A stretch of 64,000 nucleotides of DNA, taken from a virus. Numbering within the stretch: position 1 is the stretch's first letter; each line of letters starts with the position of its first letter. The stretch is from positions 1-64,000 of IMG/VR virus record IMGVR_UViG_3300015265_000205. One strand, 5' to 3'. The position numbers were made by a program, and so were the translations under genes. The notes beneath the pieces were generated by a model that was not told where the DNA came from, did no database searches, and worked only from the letters and a program-made list of their open reading frames with translations. This document shows positions 24,771 through 32,808 of the stretch, one piece after another.

Positions 24771-25246
24771 TGGCGAACACTCGAACCGAAGCCGGCCGCT
24801 TCATGGCTGGCAAAAGCTATTCGCCGGCCACGCAGTTCAAGCCTGGCCAACATCCGGCGCCGGCGACAGAAATTCAGCCTGGCCAGCGGCTCTCGCCGGC
24901 CACGGAATTCAAGCCCGGCATGGACGCGCACAACCGGCTACCTGTCGGCGCCGTGCGCGTGCGCCGCGAAACGCATACCGGACTCGATCGCGCCTGGGTA
25001 AAAACGGCCGAGCCGAACGTATGGCGCAAGCGGGCGGTGCTGGTATGGGAGGCGGAGCACGGACCGGTGGCGCGCGGCCTGGTCATTCACCACCGCGACC
25101 GTGACAGCTTGAACGACGCGCCGGCCAATCTCCAGGCGCTGACGCGCAAGGAGCATGCGGACGAGCACCGTTGCGAACTAGAGTCAGCCCGCGCGCGTAA
25201 CGGTGCCAACTTCGCGCATGAGCGCGAGATTGCGAGGGTGGCGTGA
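24767..25246 (+). CDS. HNH endonuclease
   Basis: 159 residues. The C-terminal half has the HNH motif (ARGLVIHHRDRDSLNDAPAN, then LQALTRKEHADEH). The N-terminal 50 residues hold three copies of a PAT(Q/E)(F/I)(K/Q)PGQ-like unit, resembling modules in front of phage HNH homing enzymes. Start by GTG in an overlap with the methyltransferase stop. It could be a homing endonuclease or an accessory nuclease. Confidence 0.75.
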   Translation: MMANTRTEAGRFMAGKSYSPATQFKPGQHPAPATEIQPGQRLSPATEFKPGMDAHNRLPVGAVRVRRETHTGLDRAWVKTAEPNVWRKRAVLVWEAEHGPVARGLVIHHRDRDSLNDAPANLQALTRKEHADEHRCELESARARNGANFAHEREIARVA

Positions 25247-25248
25247 AC

Positions 25249-25482
25249 TTATCCGGCCTCCGTCGCAAGCCTTTGATTTACCCAGCGCTTCCCATATTCG
25301 CGTCCGCTGTTCAGGGCTTCATCGAGCGTATTGCAAGCAGGGATGTCTGCAAGGCGGTGGCACTCACCCCCAAAGTTCGGGCAAATGTCCACTACGTTAA
25401 TAAACATTGGCCTCCCTTCTATTTCCCGTTCCTGAACGTCAGAAAGAATCACAAAAGTTTTGTACGGGACGCTATCGCTCAT
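25249..25482 (-). CDS. Reversed small protein, unknown
   Basis: 77 residues against the rightward operon: VPYKTFVILSDVQEREIEGR, then a Cys-containing loop and a C-terminal helix LDEALNSGREYGKRWVNQRL. The strand-then-helix plan, ending in an amphipathic helix before a basic tip, resembles the reversed protein at 26561. GAGG before the start; extended -10 at 25508. Function unknown. Confidence 0.6.
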   Translation of the reverse strand: MSDSVPYKTFVILSDVQEREIEGRPMFINVVDICPNFGGECHRLADIPACNTLDEALNSGREYGKRWVNQRLATEAG

Positions 25483-25507
25483 TTCAGCCTCGACTTAATA
25501 AAAGGAT

Positions 25508-25518
25508 ATCGTAACATG
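25508..25518 (-). promoter_or_regulatory. Extended -10 promoter for the reversed gene at 25249
   Basis: CATG-T-TACGAT on the minus strand, with TTGAGC 17 bp upstream. The CAT is the complement of the start codon of the plus-strand gene at 25516. The segment around it is nearly the same as at 26810. Confidence 0.5.
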
Positions 25519-25947
25519 ATCGCCAACCCCGCTCAAATCACCCGCCACCACATGGCGAACCAGGCCGCGCCCGCCTATTCGCTTATCCGCAAGGTCTGCG
25601 CCTGCGGCAAGGCCAGCACCGCTAAACAACTGTCCCAGCACGGCAAATGCGCCGCCTGCGCGCTGGCCGCCGTCCGCGCCGCAATCATGCCCGGCGACTT
25701 CGCCAAGCTGCAGCACATGCTGGGCGCCGTGCAGCAATATCCGAAGTCAAAGTGGGGCTGGCGCAATTATTTTGCCGCCGGCAGCGGCCAGCAGCACGAG
25801 GCCATGCAGCGCCTGGTGTCCGCCGGCCTGGCCACAGCCAGCCGGGCCGCCAACGAAATGACCTACTTCCATGCTACTCGCTTGGGCTGCAAGGCTGCTG
25901 GCCTCGATGCCGCTGGCATCAAGCGCGCGATGGAGGATGCATCGTGA
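25516..25947 (+). CDS. Zinc-ribbon-like early protein, unknown
   Basis: 143 residues. CACGK and CAACA near residues 28-50 can bind zinc; the rest is helical and ends KAAGLDAAGIKRAMEDAS. AAAAGGA lies before the ATG. No family recognised. Confidence 0.6.
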   Translation: MIANPAQITRHHMANQAAPAYSLIRKVCACGKASTAKQLSQHGKCAACALAAVRAAIMPGDFAKLQHMLGAVQQYPKSKWGWRNYFAAGSGQQHEAMQRLVSAGLATASRAANEMTYFHATRLGCKAAGLDAAGIKRAMEDAS

Positions 25948-26558
25948 CCATCAAAATTTCGACCGCAACCGTATTCCACGGCGGCCGGCGCCGCTGGTTA
26001 TCGCTGGCTGCCGCGTGCAATGCCGAGGCTGCCGCCATCTTGAGCAGGTTTTGCGACTGCTCGCCCGGCAACGGGCATGACGTCGCGCCGGAAACTTGCA
26101 CCATGCATCAGGATGCCGATCGCTATCACCAGGTTCGCGCCAAACTGGTGGCCCGGGCGCGCCGGTGCGCTGTGGCGTCGCCTGCCGACCTGCCTGCACC
26201 CGAGCAGCGCGCGCTGGCCGCCTGTCGGGAGTTGGTAGCCGCAGCCGGCGAGGTCAAGCGCATCAGCAAGGTCATCGGCGACAGCCTGAGCGCATGCCCG
26301 ATGATGAAAGACCCTGTCGAATTCAACGACAGAGGCCCGGCTACACATCTTTCGCAGGCCTACGCCTCCGAAAACGTCGAGAACGACAGCGGCCACGGCA
26401 TGCACAAGGAATGGATGGAGCCGAGCGACGCGCTGAAAATTATTAGCGCATGCCCGCATTGCCTCGCCGCCCACAAAGCAATTCAAGAGCGCAAGGTCGC
26501 GCGCCGCCGGCTGGGCGCGGCACGCCGTGCTGTGACGATGATCGGGCGCGCGCCATGA
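25944..26558 (+). CDS. Early protein with scattered Cys/His, unknown
   Basis: 204 residues from GTG at 25944 (GTGA overlap). The N-terminal MTIKISTATVFHGGRRRWLS is followed by several Cys (FCDCSPG, later CPHC) and a basic C-terminus. No family recognised. Confidence 0.55.
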   Translation: MTIKISTATVFHGGRRRWLSLAAACNAEAAAILSRFCDCSPGNGHDVAPETCTMHQDADRYHQVRAKLVARARRCAVASPADLPAPEQRALAACRELVAAAGEVKRISKVIGDSLSACPMMKDPVEFNDRGPATHLSQAYASENVENDSGHGMHKEWMEPSDALKIISACPHCLAAHKAIQERKVARRRLGAARRAVTMIGRAP

Positions 26559-26560
26559 AA

Positions 26561-26785
26561 TTACCCGGCTGCAAGCCTATTTACATACTCTTTTGCTTTT
26601 TCCATCGCGTTCGATTCTGCCAAGGTCGGAGTATCGAGCGCGCTTACGATATCTGCGCCATGAATTTTGGCGCCATCTTTGTGGACTCGAAAGATGCCAA
26701 ACCACTGGCCCGGGGTTTTGCTTTCGTAGGCGCCAAATTCAATGACGTGGCCCTTGTAGTCGCGCTGGGTTGTCGTAATCGGCAT
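26561..26785 (-). CDS. Reversed small protein, unknown
   Basis: 74 residues: strands in KGHVIEFGAYESKTPGQWFG and IFRVHKDGAKIHGADI, then the helix AESNAMEKAKEYVNRLAAG. AAGGA precedes the ATG; extended -10 at 26810. Same plan as the protein at 25249. It fills the gap between two plus-strand genes exactly. Function unknown. Confidence 0.6.
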   Translation of the reverse strand: MPITTTQRDYKGHVIEFGAYESKTPGQWFGIFRVHKDGAKIHGADIVSALDTPTLAESNAMEKAKEYVNRLAAG

Positions 26786-26809
26786 ATCAGAATCCTTAAT
26801 AAAAAGGAA

Positions 26810-26820
26810 ATTTTAGCATG
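26810..26820 (-). promoter_or_regulatory. Extended -10 promoter for the reversed gene at 26561
   Basis: CATG-C-TAAAAT on the minus strand, five of six matches to TATAAT, 25 bp before the reversed ATG. CAT is the complement of the Ref-like gene's start codon. CTTAATAAAAAGGA beside it recurs with one base less at 25490. Confidence 0.55.
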
Positions 26821-27357
26821 ATGCGCCGATCACCACTAAAGCCCGGAGCTGGCTTTAAAAGCCGAGCCTTCGCGCGCGGCGAGCGCATCGAGGCGCGCGA
26901 AGTGTCAAAGCTCAAGCGCGCCTCGCCAATGGCCAGCACCGGCATGCTCTCCGTGCAGTCGCACCAGCGCACGGCGAAGACGCGCAAGGCCGGATTGAAA
27001 TCAAAAGAGCGCGCCGTCACGGCCGCCGAGAAATTGCTGTGGTCCCGCTTGGCCGCGCTGGGCTGCGTCGCCTGCGCGAAGGACGGCAATTTCAATCCTC
27101 ACGTCAGCATTCATCACGTCGACGGCCGGACGAAGCCTGGCTGCCACCAGCTCGTGCTGCCACTTTGCGCCGGTCACCACCAGGACGGTACCGGCCAAGA
27201 CAAGACGATGGTCGCGGTTCATCCATGGAAGGCGCGTTTCGAAGCGCGCTACGGCACGCAGGCCGAACTGATGGATGAGTGCGCGCAACTCTTATTTGAA
27301 AAGCAGGGCGCTGCGGCGTCGCCTGCCACCATTCAACCTACATTGGAACACCCATGA
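26818..27357 (+). CDS. Ref-family RecA-dependent nuclease-like protein
   Basis: 179 residues. A basic, Lys/Arg-rich, disordered N-terminus (~1-70) precedes a compact HNH-like zinc domain: LGCVACAKDG, then IHHVDGRTKPGCHQLVLPLC and AGHHQDG. This is the pattern of phage P1 Ref, which cuts DNA in RecA-coated displacement loops. It is followed by the helicase-methyltransferase gene in a four-base overlap. Confidence 0.75.
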   Translation: MMRRSPLKPGAGFKSRAFARGERIEAREVSKLKRASPMASTGMLSVQSHQRTAKTRKAGLKSKERAVTAAEKLLWSRLAALGCVACAKDGNFNPHVSIHHVDGRTKPGCHQLVLPLCAGHHQDGTGQDKTMVAVHPWKARFEARYGTQAELMDECAQLLFEKQGAAASPATIQPTLEHP

Positions 27358-29981
27358 GCGCATTTAGCCCGCAAGAGCAAAAACACCTGAAAGAAGCCGC
27401 GTACAGTGAATTCCTGCGCGCCAAGATCAAGCTGGCCCAGCGCAAGGGCTTCGACGTGCCGCTGGCCGATATCCACCCTGGCCTCAAGCCACACACCCGC
27501 GACATCGTGCGCTGGGCCTTGGCCGGCGGCCAGCGCGCCATCTTCGCCTCGTTCGGCCTGCACAAGACCAGCACCAACCTAGAGGTGATGCGCCAGATCG
27601 GCATCCACCGGCCAGGCCTGCGCCTGATCGTGCTGCCACTGGGCGTGCGCCAGGAGTTCATCCGCGAGGCCGCGAAGCGCTTCACCGGCGAGTACGAAGT
27701 GCAGGTGCGCTTCATCCGTACGGACGCCGAGATCGACGGCCAGGACGTCGTCTACCTGACGAATTACGAATCGGTGCGCGAGGGCAAGATTGATGTGCGC
27801 AAGTTCCGCGCCGTCGGCCTGGACGAGGCCAGCGTGCTGCGCAGCTACGGCAGCAAGACCTATCAAGAGTTCCTGCCACTGTTCGAGCAGGTCGAGTTCA
27901 AGTTCGTCTACACGGCCACGCCGTCACCTAACCGTTTCAAGGAATTGATCCACTATGCGGGCTTCCTGGGCGTGATGGACACCGGCCAGGCCCTGACGCG
28001 CTTTTTCCAGCGCGACAGCGAGAAGGCCGGCAACCTGACGCTGTACCCGCACAAGGAACAGGAATTCTGGCTGTGGGTGGCCAGCTGGGCGGTTTTCATC
28101 CAGCGCCCGAGCGACCTTGGCCATTCGGACGAAGGCTACGATCTGCCGGCGCTGGATGTGCGCTTTCACGAGGTGCCGAGCAACTACAGCACGGCCGGCG
28201 CCGAAAAGAACGGCCAGGGCCTGCTGATCCCGAACGTGGCCATGGGCCTGTCGGCCGCTGCCGGCGAGAAGCGCGACAGCATGGCCGCGCGCGTCGCCAA
28301 GGTGGCCGAGATCATGGCTGAGGATCCTGATGATCATTTCCTGATCTGGCACGACTTGGAGGACGAGCGGCACGCCATCCAGGCGGCCGTGCCCGGCGTG
28401 GTCAGCGTGTGGGGCACGCAGGACCTGGACCAGCGTGAGCAGCGGATCGCCGATTTCAGCGATGGCAAGATCAAGGATCTGTCGACCAAGCCAATCATCG
28501 CCGGCAGCGGCTGCAACTTCCAGGTGCACTGCCACCGCGAGATTTTCGCGGGTATCGGCTTCAAGTTCAACGATTTCATCCAGGCCGTCCACCGCGTCCA
28601 GCGCTTCCAGCAGCAGCACGCCGTCCGTATCGACATCATCCACACGGAAGTCGAGCGCAAGGTACTGGCCGACCTGATGGAAAAATGGCGCCGCCACGAC
28701 GAAATGCAGGCCAAGATGGGCCAGATCATCCGCGCCTATGGCCTCGACCAGCTGTCCATGCAGGACTCGCTCGCGCGCACCATTGGTGTCGAGCGCGCCG
28801 TCGTAGCCGGCGAGCGGTTCTCGGTGGCTAACAACGACTGCATGCTCGAAGCCATGCAGCAGCCGGACAACTCGGTGGGCATGATCATCACCAGCGTCCC
28901 GTTCGCCAACCATTACGAATACACGCCCAGTTACAACGACTTCGGCCACACCCAGGACAACGACCATTTTTGGGCGCAGATGGACTTCCTGACGCCGGAA
29001 CTGCTGCGTATCCTGCAGCCTGGCCGCATTTACGCTTGCCACGTGAAGGACCGGATCAATTTCGGCAACGTTACCGGCGCCGGCGTGCCGACTGTCAGCC
29101 CGTTCCATGCCGAGGCGCTGTTTCACGGTATTAAGCACGGCTTCGACTACATGGGCATGATCACCGTCGTGACAGATGTGGTGCGCGAAAACAACCAGAC
29201 CTACCGCCTGGGCTATTCCGAAGTGTGCAAGGACGGCACGAAGATGGGCGTCGGCTCGCCGGAATACATCCTGCTGTTCCACAAGCCGCAGACGGACCGC
29301 TCGCGCGGCTACGCCGATGTACCGGTTACGAAGGCAAAGCCGCTGTGCCTGGATGATGCCGGCGACCGGATCCCGTTTGATCGCAAGGCCGCGCCCATTC
29401 CCGGTACCGGCTACAGCGTGGCACGCTGGCAGGTCGACGCGCATGCGTTCTGGCGCTCCAGTGGCGATCGCCTGCTGGGCGCGGCCGAGCTGGCCAGCTT
29501 CGGGCCGGGCAAGCTGGCGAAGCTTTTCACCAGCATGTCGCTGGACAACGTCTACAACTACGAATACCACGTCGAGGTGGGCGAGGCGCTGCTGTCCGGC
29601 AAGGCGCTGCCTGCGGATTACCTCAGCCTGGCGCCGGGCAGCGCTGACCCGGCCGTGTGGCACGACATCGTGCGCATGCGCACTTTGAATGGTGAGCAGT
29701 CGGCGCGCGCGGTCGAAAAGCACGTTTGCCCGTTCCAGATCGATATCGTGGACCGTCTGATCGGCCGTTACAGCAATCCGGGCGAGGTGATCTATGACCC
29801 ATTCTGCGGCCTGGGCACCGTGCCCGTGCGCGCCATGAAGCTGGGCCGTCAGGGACGCGGCAGCGAGCTGAACCCGGCATATTTCGCTGACCAGGTGCAC
29901 TACTGCCAAGCGATGGAGCGCGAAGTCAGCATGCCTACGCTATTCGATATGGAACTGATGGACGAGGAGAATGCGAAGTGA
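27354..29981 (+). CDS. SF2 helicase-like / DNA methyltransferase fusion
   Basis: 875 residues. Residues ~40-450 are a superfamily 2 helicase-like unit with degenerate motifs: GLHKT (68-72) in place of GxGKT, LDEAS (156-160) for DEAH, YTATPSPN (motif III) and QAVHRVQR near 415 (motif VI). Residues ~490-870 are an amino-methyltransferase: TSVPFANHYEYTP near 514 in the place of the catalytic (D/N/S)PP(Y/F), and YDPFCGLGTVP near 813 (AdoMet binding). The order places it among N4-cytosine/N6-adenine enzymes. A helicase unit attached to a methylase suggests translocation along DNA while modifying it, probably for antirestriction. Confidence 0.82.
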   Translation: MSAFSPQEQKHLKEAAYSEFLRAKIKLAQRKGFDVPLADIHPGLKPHTRDIVRWALAGGQRAIFASFGLHKTSTNLEVMRQIGIHRPGLRLIVLPLGVRQEFIREAAKRFTGEYEVQVRFIRTDAEIDGQDVVYLTNYESVREGKIDVRKFRAVGLDEASVLRSYGSKTYQEFLPLFEQVEFKFVYTATPSPNRFKELIHYAGFLGVMDTGQALTRFFQRDSEKAGNLTLYPHKEQEFWLWVASWAVFIQRPSDLGHSDEGYDLPALDVRFHEVPSNYSTAGAEKNGQGLLIPNVAMGLSAAAGEKRDSMAARVAKVAEIMAEDPDDHFLIWHDLEDERHAIQAAVPGVVSVWGTQDLDQREQRIADFSDGKIKDLSTKPIIAGSGCNFQVHCHREIFAGIGFKFNDFIQAVHRVQRFQQQHAVRIDIIHTEVERKVLADLMEKWRRHDEMQAKMGQIIRAYGLDQLSMQDSLARTIGVERAVVAGERFSVANNDCMLEAMQQPDNSVGMIITSVPFANHYEYTPSYNDFGHTQDNDHFWAQMDFLTPELLRILQPGRIYACHVKDRINFGNVTGAGVPTVSPFHAEALFHGIKHGFDYMGMITVVTDVVRENNQTYRLGYSEVCKDGTKMGVGSPEYILLFHKPQTDRSRGYADVPVTKAKPLCLDDAGDRIPFDRKAAPIPGTGYSVARWQVDAHAFWRSSGDRLLGAAELASFGPGKLAKLFTSMSLDNVYNYEYHVEVGEALLSGKALPADYLSLAPGSADPAVWHDIVRMRTLNGEQSARAVEKHVCPFQIDIVDRLIGRYSNPGEVIYDPFCGLGTVPVRAMKLGRQGRGSELNPAYFADQVHYCQAMEREVSMPTLFDMELMDEENAK

Positions 29982-30220
29982 CGCGCGCAAATTTCCGGGA
30001 AGCCGTGCTGGGCTCGATGCCTGACCCGAAATCTCGCTCAATTTCTTCTGGGATGTCAACGTCGCGTAACAAGCTTGTTTTGACCGCACCTCCCATTGCT
30101 GTGGCTGCTCGCGACATTGTGAGGTCAACGACAGGCGTCCGTGACGCCCCTCATTTTCTGGCATCTTTGACTTGCCTGCGCGCCGTTGGCGCCGCTAAAA
30201 CAATAGGAGAAAGGCCATGA
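29978..30220 (+). CDS. Small protein between methylase and replication genes, unknown
   Basis: 80 residues. Its GTG overlaps the methylase stop (GTGA) and its stop overlaps the next start (ATGA), which is the main support. Ser/Thr/Arg-rich, no family. Reversed frames of similar length exist here (for example 29935-30117) but lack ribosome sites. Confidence 0.4.
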   Translation: MTRANFREAVLGSMPDPKSRSISSGMSTSRNKLVLTAPPIAVAARDIVRSTTGVRDAPHFLASLTCLRAVGAAKTIGERP

Positions 30221-30408
30221 TGCCGACACCCCCCGTGAACATGCGCCGCATTGCGGCCTGCACCACCACTCATGTTCTGCGCCTCAGGGACGACACCGAA
30301 CTGTGTGACCGTCACAAGGCCCGTAGCCAGGCGCGAAAGCTCAAACCCGAGGGTGAGCCGCTAGTCGCTGCCTTGTTCGGCGCGGCGCATGCGCAGGAGG
30401 CTCGCTGA
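30217..30408 (+). CDS. Small protein, unknown
   Basis: 63 residues with two Cys in a basic N-terminal half (MRRIAACTTTHV, LCDRHKARSQARK). Its end, EPLVAALFGAAHAQEA, resembles the tail of the winged-helix protein at 22531. ATAGGAGA precedes the start. Confidence 0.5.
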   Translation: MMPTPPVNMRRIAACTTTHVLRLRDDTELCDRHKARSQARKLKPEGEPLVAALFGAAHAQEAR

Positions 30409-31280
30409 TGGGCCGCATTCGCACTGTAAAACCGGAGCTGTTTAAGCATGAAGACCTGTTTGACCTTGAGCAGCAGTCCGGGCTTCCAATCCGCACCGCA
30501 TTCATGGGCCTTTTCACCTGCTGCGACAAGGAAGGGCGCTTTAAATGGCGCCCGCGCGCGCTCAAGCTCGATATTCTTCCATACGACGAAATTGATTTTT
30601 CACGCGTGCTTGACGCGTTGATGACGCGTGGATTTGTAGTGAAATATGAGGTCGAAGGCGAGTTTTTCGGCTTCATTCCGACGTTTTCCAAGCACCAAGT
30701 CATAAATAATCGTGAATCTGACTCGGAATTGCCAGCGCCGGACGAATGCTTATGTATATCAATGACTTCGACGCGTGCGGCACGCGTGGATGACGCGACA
30801 GTCACGCCCCTTAAGCATGCTCAAGTGGAAGGGAAGGGAAAGGAAGGGAAAGGAAGGGAAGGGGAACAGGAAGGGAAGGAGACTCTTGTCGAGCAAACCC
30901 AGCTCGACCCCGTGACGACGATCTTCGCGTTCTGGCAAAAAGTCATGGACTCGCCCAAGTCAGTTCTGGACGACAAGCGCAAGCGGCTGATCGTCAAGGC
31001 GCTGAGGGGTTACTCGCCGGCCGACATCTGCAAAGCCATCCGTGGCTGCTCGAAGACGCCTCACAACATGGGCCAGAACGATGCGAGAACGAAGTACAAC
31101 GGCCTGGGCCTGATCCTGCGCGATGCCGACCACATCGACCGCTTCATCCGCAACGATGCTGGCCAGGCCCGCGCCAACGCAGGCAACGAGACTATCGAGC
31201 AGACGAATGAGCGGGTCATGCGCGAGTTGATGGGCGCCTCCGCGCCAGCTGGCGACATCATCGACATGGTGCCGGCATGA
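30408..31280 (+). CDS. Phage replication initiator (O-like)
   Basis: 290 residues. The N-terminal ~105 residues (MGRIRTVKPELFKHEDLFDL, then RTAFMGLFTCCDKEGRFKWR and LDALMTRGFVVKYE) form the winged helix of phage replisome-organiser proteins. A Gly/Lys/Glu linker at ~138-158 is encoded by a purine tract. The C-terminal ~120 residues (KRKRLIVKALRGYSPADICK onward) are helical and probably contact the helicase or its loader. Direct repeats inside the gene suggest that it binds its own coding sequence as the origin, as lambda O does. Confidence 0.8.
   Translation: MGRIRTVKPELFKHEDLFDLEQQSGLPIRTAFMGLFTCCDKEGRFKWRPRALKLDILPYDEIDFSRVLDALMTRGFVVKYEVEGEFFGFIPTFSKHQVINNRESDSELPAPDECLCISMTSTRAARVDDATVTPLKHAQVEGKGKEGKGREGEQEGKETLVEQTQLDPVTTIFAFWQKVMDSPKSVLDDKRKRLIVKALRGYSPADICKAIRGCSKTPHNMGQNDARTKYNGLGLILRDADHIDRFIRNDAGQARANAGNETIEQTNERVMRELMGASAPAGDIIDMVPA
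30602..30882. other. Candidate replication origin: phased iterons and purine tract
   Basis: Two groups of three direct repeats of ACGCGT, each exactly 11 bp apart: 30602, 30613, 30624 and 30771, 30782, 30793 (the last reads ACGCGA). The unit is about ACGCGTGNNTG. Eleven is not a multiple of three, so the repeats come from DNA-level constraint, not repeated protein. A 56-base purine tract with one C (30827-30882) follows. This is the lambda ori plan: iterons inside the O gene beside an easily opened or unusual segment. Confidence 0.65.
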
Positions 31281-32092
31281 ACGCCGTCGACACACCGCGC
31301 TTCATGCAGCTGCTGGCCGAGACCTTGGCTGCCTACGGCAAGCCGTTGCCCGAGGCCGCGATGGCGCGCGCCTGGCTGGCCAATCTTGAACCGTACCCGC
31401 TGCCCACGGTGGCAGCCGCCTTGCAGGCCTATCGCGACGAGAACGGCGAATTTGCGCCGGTGCCGGCCGGCATCGCCAAGCGTTGCAAGCTCATGGACGG
31501 CCGCCCGGGCGCGGAGGAGGCATGGGCTATCGCGCTGACCAGCCAGGACGAAATGGCCAGCGTGGTTTGGACGACCGAGATTGCTGAGGCCTTCCGCATC
31601 TGCCGGTCAGTGCTCGACTCCAGCGGCGCCATCAGCGCCCGCAAGCCGTTCCTGGAGGCCTACGAGCGCATCGTTGCCGCAGCGCGCGCTGCGCGGCACC
31701 CGGCCGAGTGGGTGGCGTCCGTGGGCTGGGACAAGACCCGCCACGTCGAGGTGCTGGGTAATGCGGTGAGGGCAGGGCTCCTTCCGGCGCCGGCCGTGGC
31801 AGGCCTGCTGCAGGGCAAGCAGGACCAGACGCCGGACGACGCCGCGCGCGCCCAGCTTGCCGCCATCAAAAAAATGATTTCCGACGGCGCTGCCGCGAAG
31901 GAAGCGGCGCGCTTGGAGCGCGTCGAGCAGCAGCGCCTGGCGGACGAAGAATTCAAACGGTCGACCGCTAAGCGCGTGCAGCTTTACCTAGCTGACGGCA
32001 GAAATGCACCTGGCCCGGCAAGCGCGAATGCTGCTCAGGATTTGCCAGAGGCACCGCCGCACTGCGCAAGGGCCATGACCGCTACGAAGTGA
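31277..32092 (+). CDS. Replication-associated protein, candidate helicase loader (P-like)
   Basis: 271 residues, overlapping the O-like gene as ATGA. The N-terminus (FMQLLAETLAAYGKPLPEAA, LEPYPLPTVAAALQAYRDEN and PVPAGIAKRC) resembles phage proteins next to replication initiators that match helicase loaders. The C-terminal third is a charged helix (AKEAARLERVEQQRLADEEF). No ATPase motif. The loader role is inferred from position. Confidence 0.55.
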   Translation: MNAVDTPRFMQLLAETLAAYGKPLPEAAMARAWLANLEPYPLPTVAAALQAYRDENGEFAPVPAGIAKRCKLMDGRPGAEEAWAIALTSQDEMASVVWTTEIAEAFRICRSVLDSSGAISARKPFLEAYERIVAAARAARHPAEWVASVGWDKTRHVEVLGNAVRAGLLPAPAVAGLLQGKQDQTPDDAARAQLAAIKKMISDGAAAKEAARLERVEQQRLADEEFKRSTAKRVQLYLADGRNAPGPASANAAQDLPEAPPHCARAMTATK

Positions 32093-32128
32093 CGTACCCA
32101 TCAGAAAAAACGGCTTAAAAGGCTTTAA

Positions 32129-32464
32129 ATGAAAAATCAAGAAAACAAAATCGCAGCAAACAAACGCCTGGCCGAGCTGCTGGGCTGGACCAGCATTGTC
32201 GAGGTGGGTGGCGCCCTGGTCGGCACGCCGTCGGCGGGCGCCGCCGCAAGTCGCGGCCAGGCGCTGGTACCGGACTGGCTGGGCGACTGGGCGGCGGCCG
32301 GGCCGCTGCTTGCGCGGTTCGAAATTTACCCGATGTTCATGTCGACCTATGTCGGCGCAGGCGGCGCCGTCGAGCTTTATTCGGTCCATGGCGGCGACCG
32401 TGACGCGGCCGTACGGTTTGCCATCGTCAAGGCGGCAATGCTTCACCTGGAGCATGCGCAATGA
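32129..32464 (+). CDS. Phage protein of unknown function (NinX/DUF2591-like)
   Basis: 111 residues: LAELLGWTSIVEVGGALVGT, then a Pro/Trp-containing segment (LVPDWLGDW) and a C-terminal helix. Short proteins of this outline are common between replication and Q genes in lambdoid phages. The family link is tentative. AAAGG before the ATG. Confidence 0.55.
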   Translation: MKNQENKIAANKRLAELLGWTSIVEVGGALVGTPSAGAAASRGQALVPDWLGDWAAAGPLLARFEIYPMFMSTYVGAGGAVELYSVHGGDRDAAVRFAIVKAAMLHLEHAQ

Positions 32465-32808
32465 TGGCCCGTGGCTTGCAAGCGCTGGGCCGCCTCAAGG
32501 TCGGCGCCATGAACCAGACGGAGGCGGCCTACGCCAGGACGCTGGAGCTGCGCAAGGCCGCCGGCGAGGTGGCCTGGTACAAGTTCGAAGGCCTGAAATT
32601 CCGCCTGGCCGACAACACTTTTTACACGCCGGATTTTGCCGTGCAGCTGGCCGACGGCGCGCTGGAGGCGCACGAAGTGAAGGGGTACTGGCAAGAGGAT
32701 GCGCGCGCGAAGATCAAGATCGCGGCCGACATGTACCCGCTGCGCTTCATTGCCGTGCAGGCGCTGCCGAAGAAGGCGGGCGGGGGCTGGAAAGTGGAGG
32801 AATTCTGA
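32461..32808 (+). CDS. DUF1064 nuclease-like protein
   Basis: 115 residues. TEAAYARTLELRKAAGEVAW, then FRLADNTFYTPDFAVQLADG and AHEVKGYW match DUF1064, a PD-(D/E)XK-like phage family; the early E, the D of YTPDF and E-x-K in EVKG would be the metal site. It sits where lambdoid phages encode Rap or RusA, so a Holliday-junction resolvase role is a fair inference. Confidence 0.75.
   Translation: MMARGLQALGRLKVGAMNQTEAAYARTLELRKAAGEVAWYKFEGLKFRLADNTFYTPDFAVQLADGALEAHEVKGYWQEDARAKIKIAADMYPLRFIAVQALPKKAGGGWKVEEF

Noticed and set aside
27924-29909. 661-codon minus-strand frame inside the helicase-methyltransferase gene
   Set aside because: Long antisense frame caused by GC-rich codon use; Val/His-rich composition and no start signals, while the plus frame has clear motifs.
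29935-30117. Reversed 60-residue frame, possible member of the reversed cassette set
   Set aside because: No ribosome site and no extended -10 at the expected distance; the plus frame is coupled at both ends.
30827-30882. Purine tract considered as a CRISPR or simple repeat expansion
   Set aside because: No spacer-repeat structure; it encodes the linker of the initiator in frame and is better explained as linker plus possible origin element.
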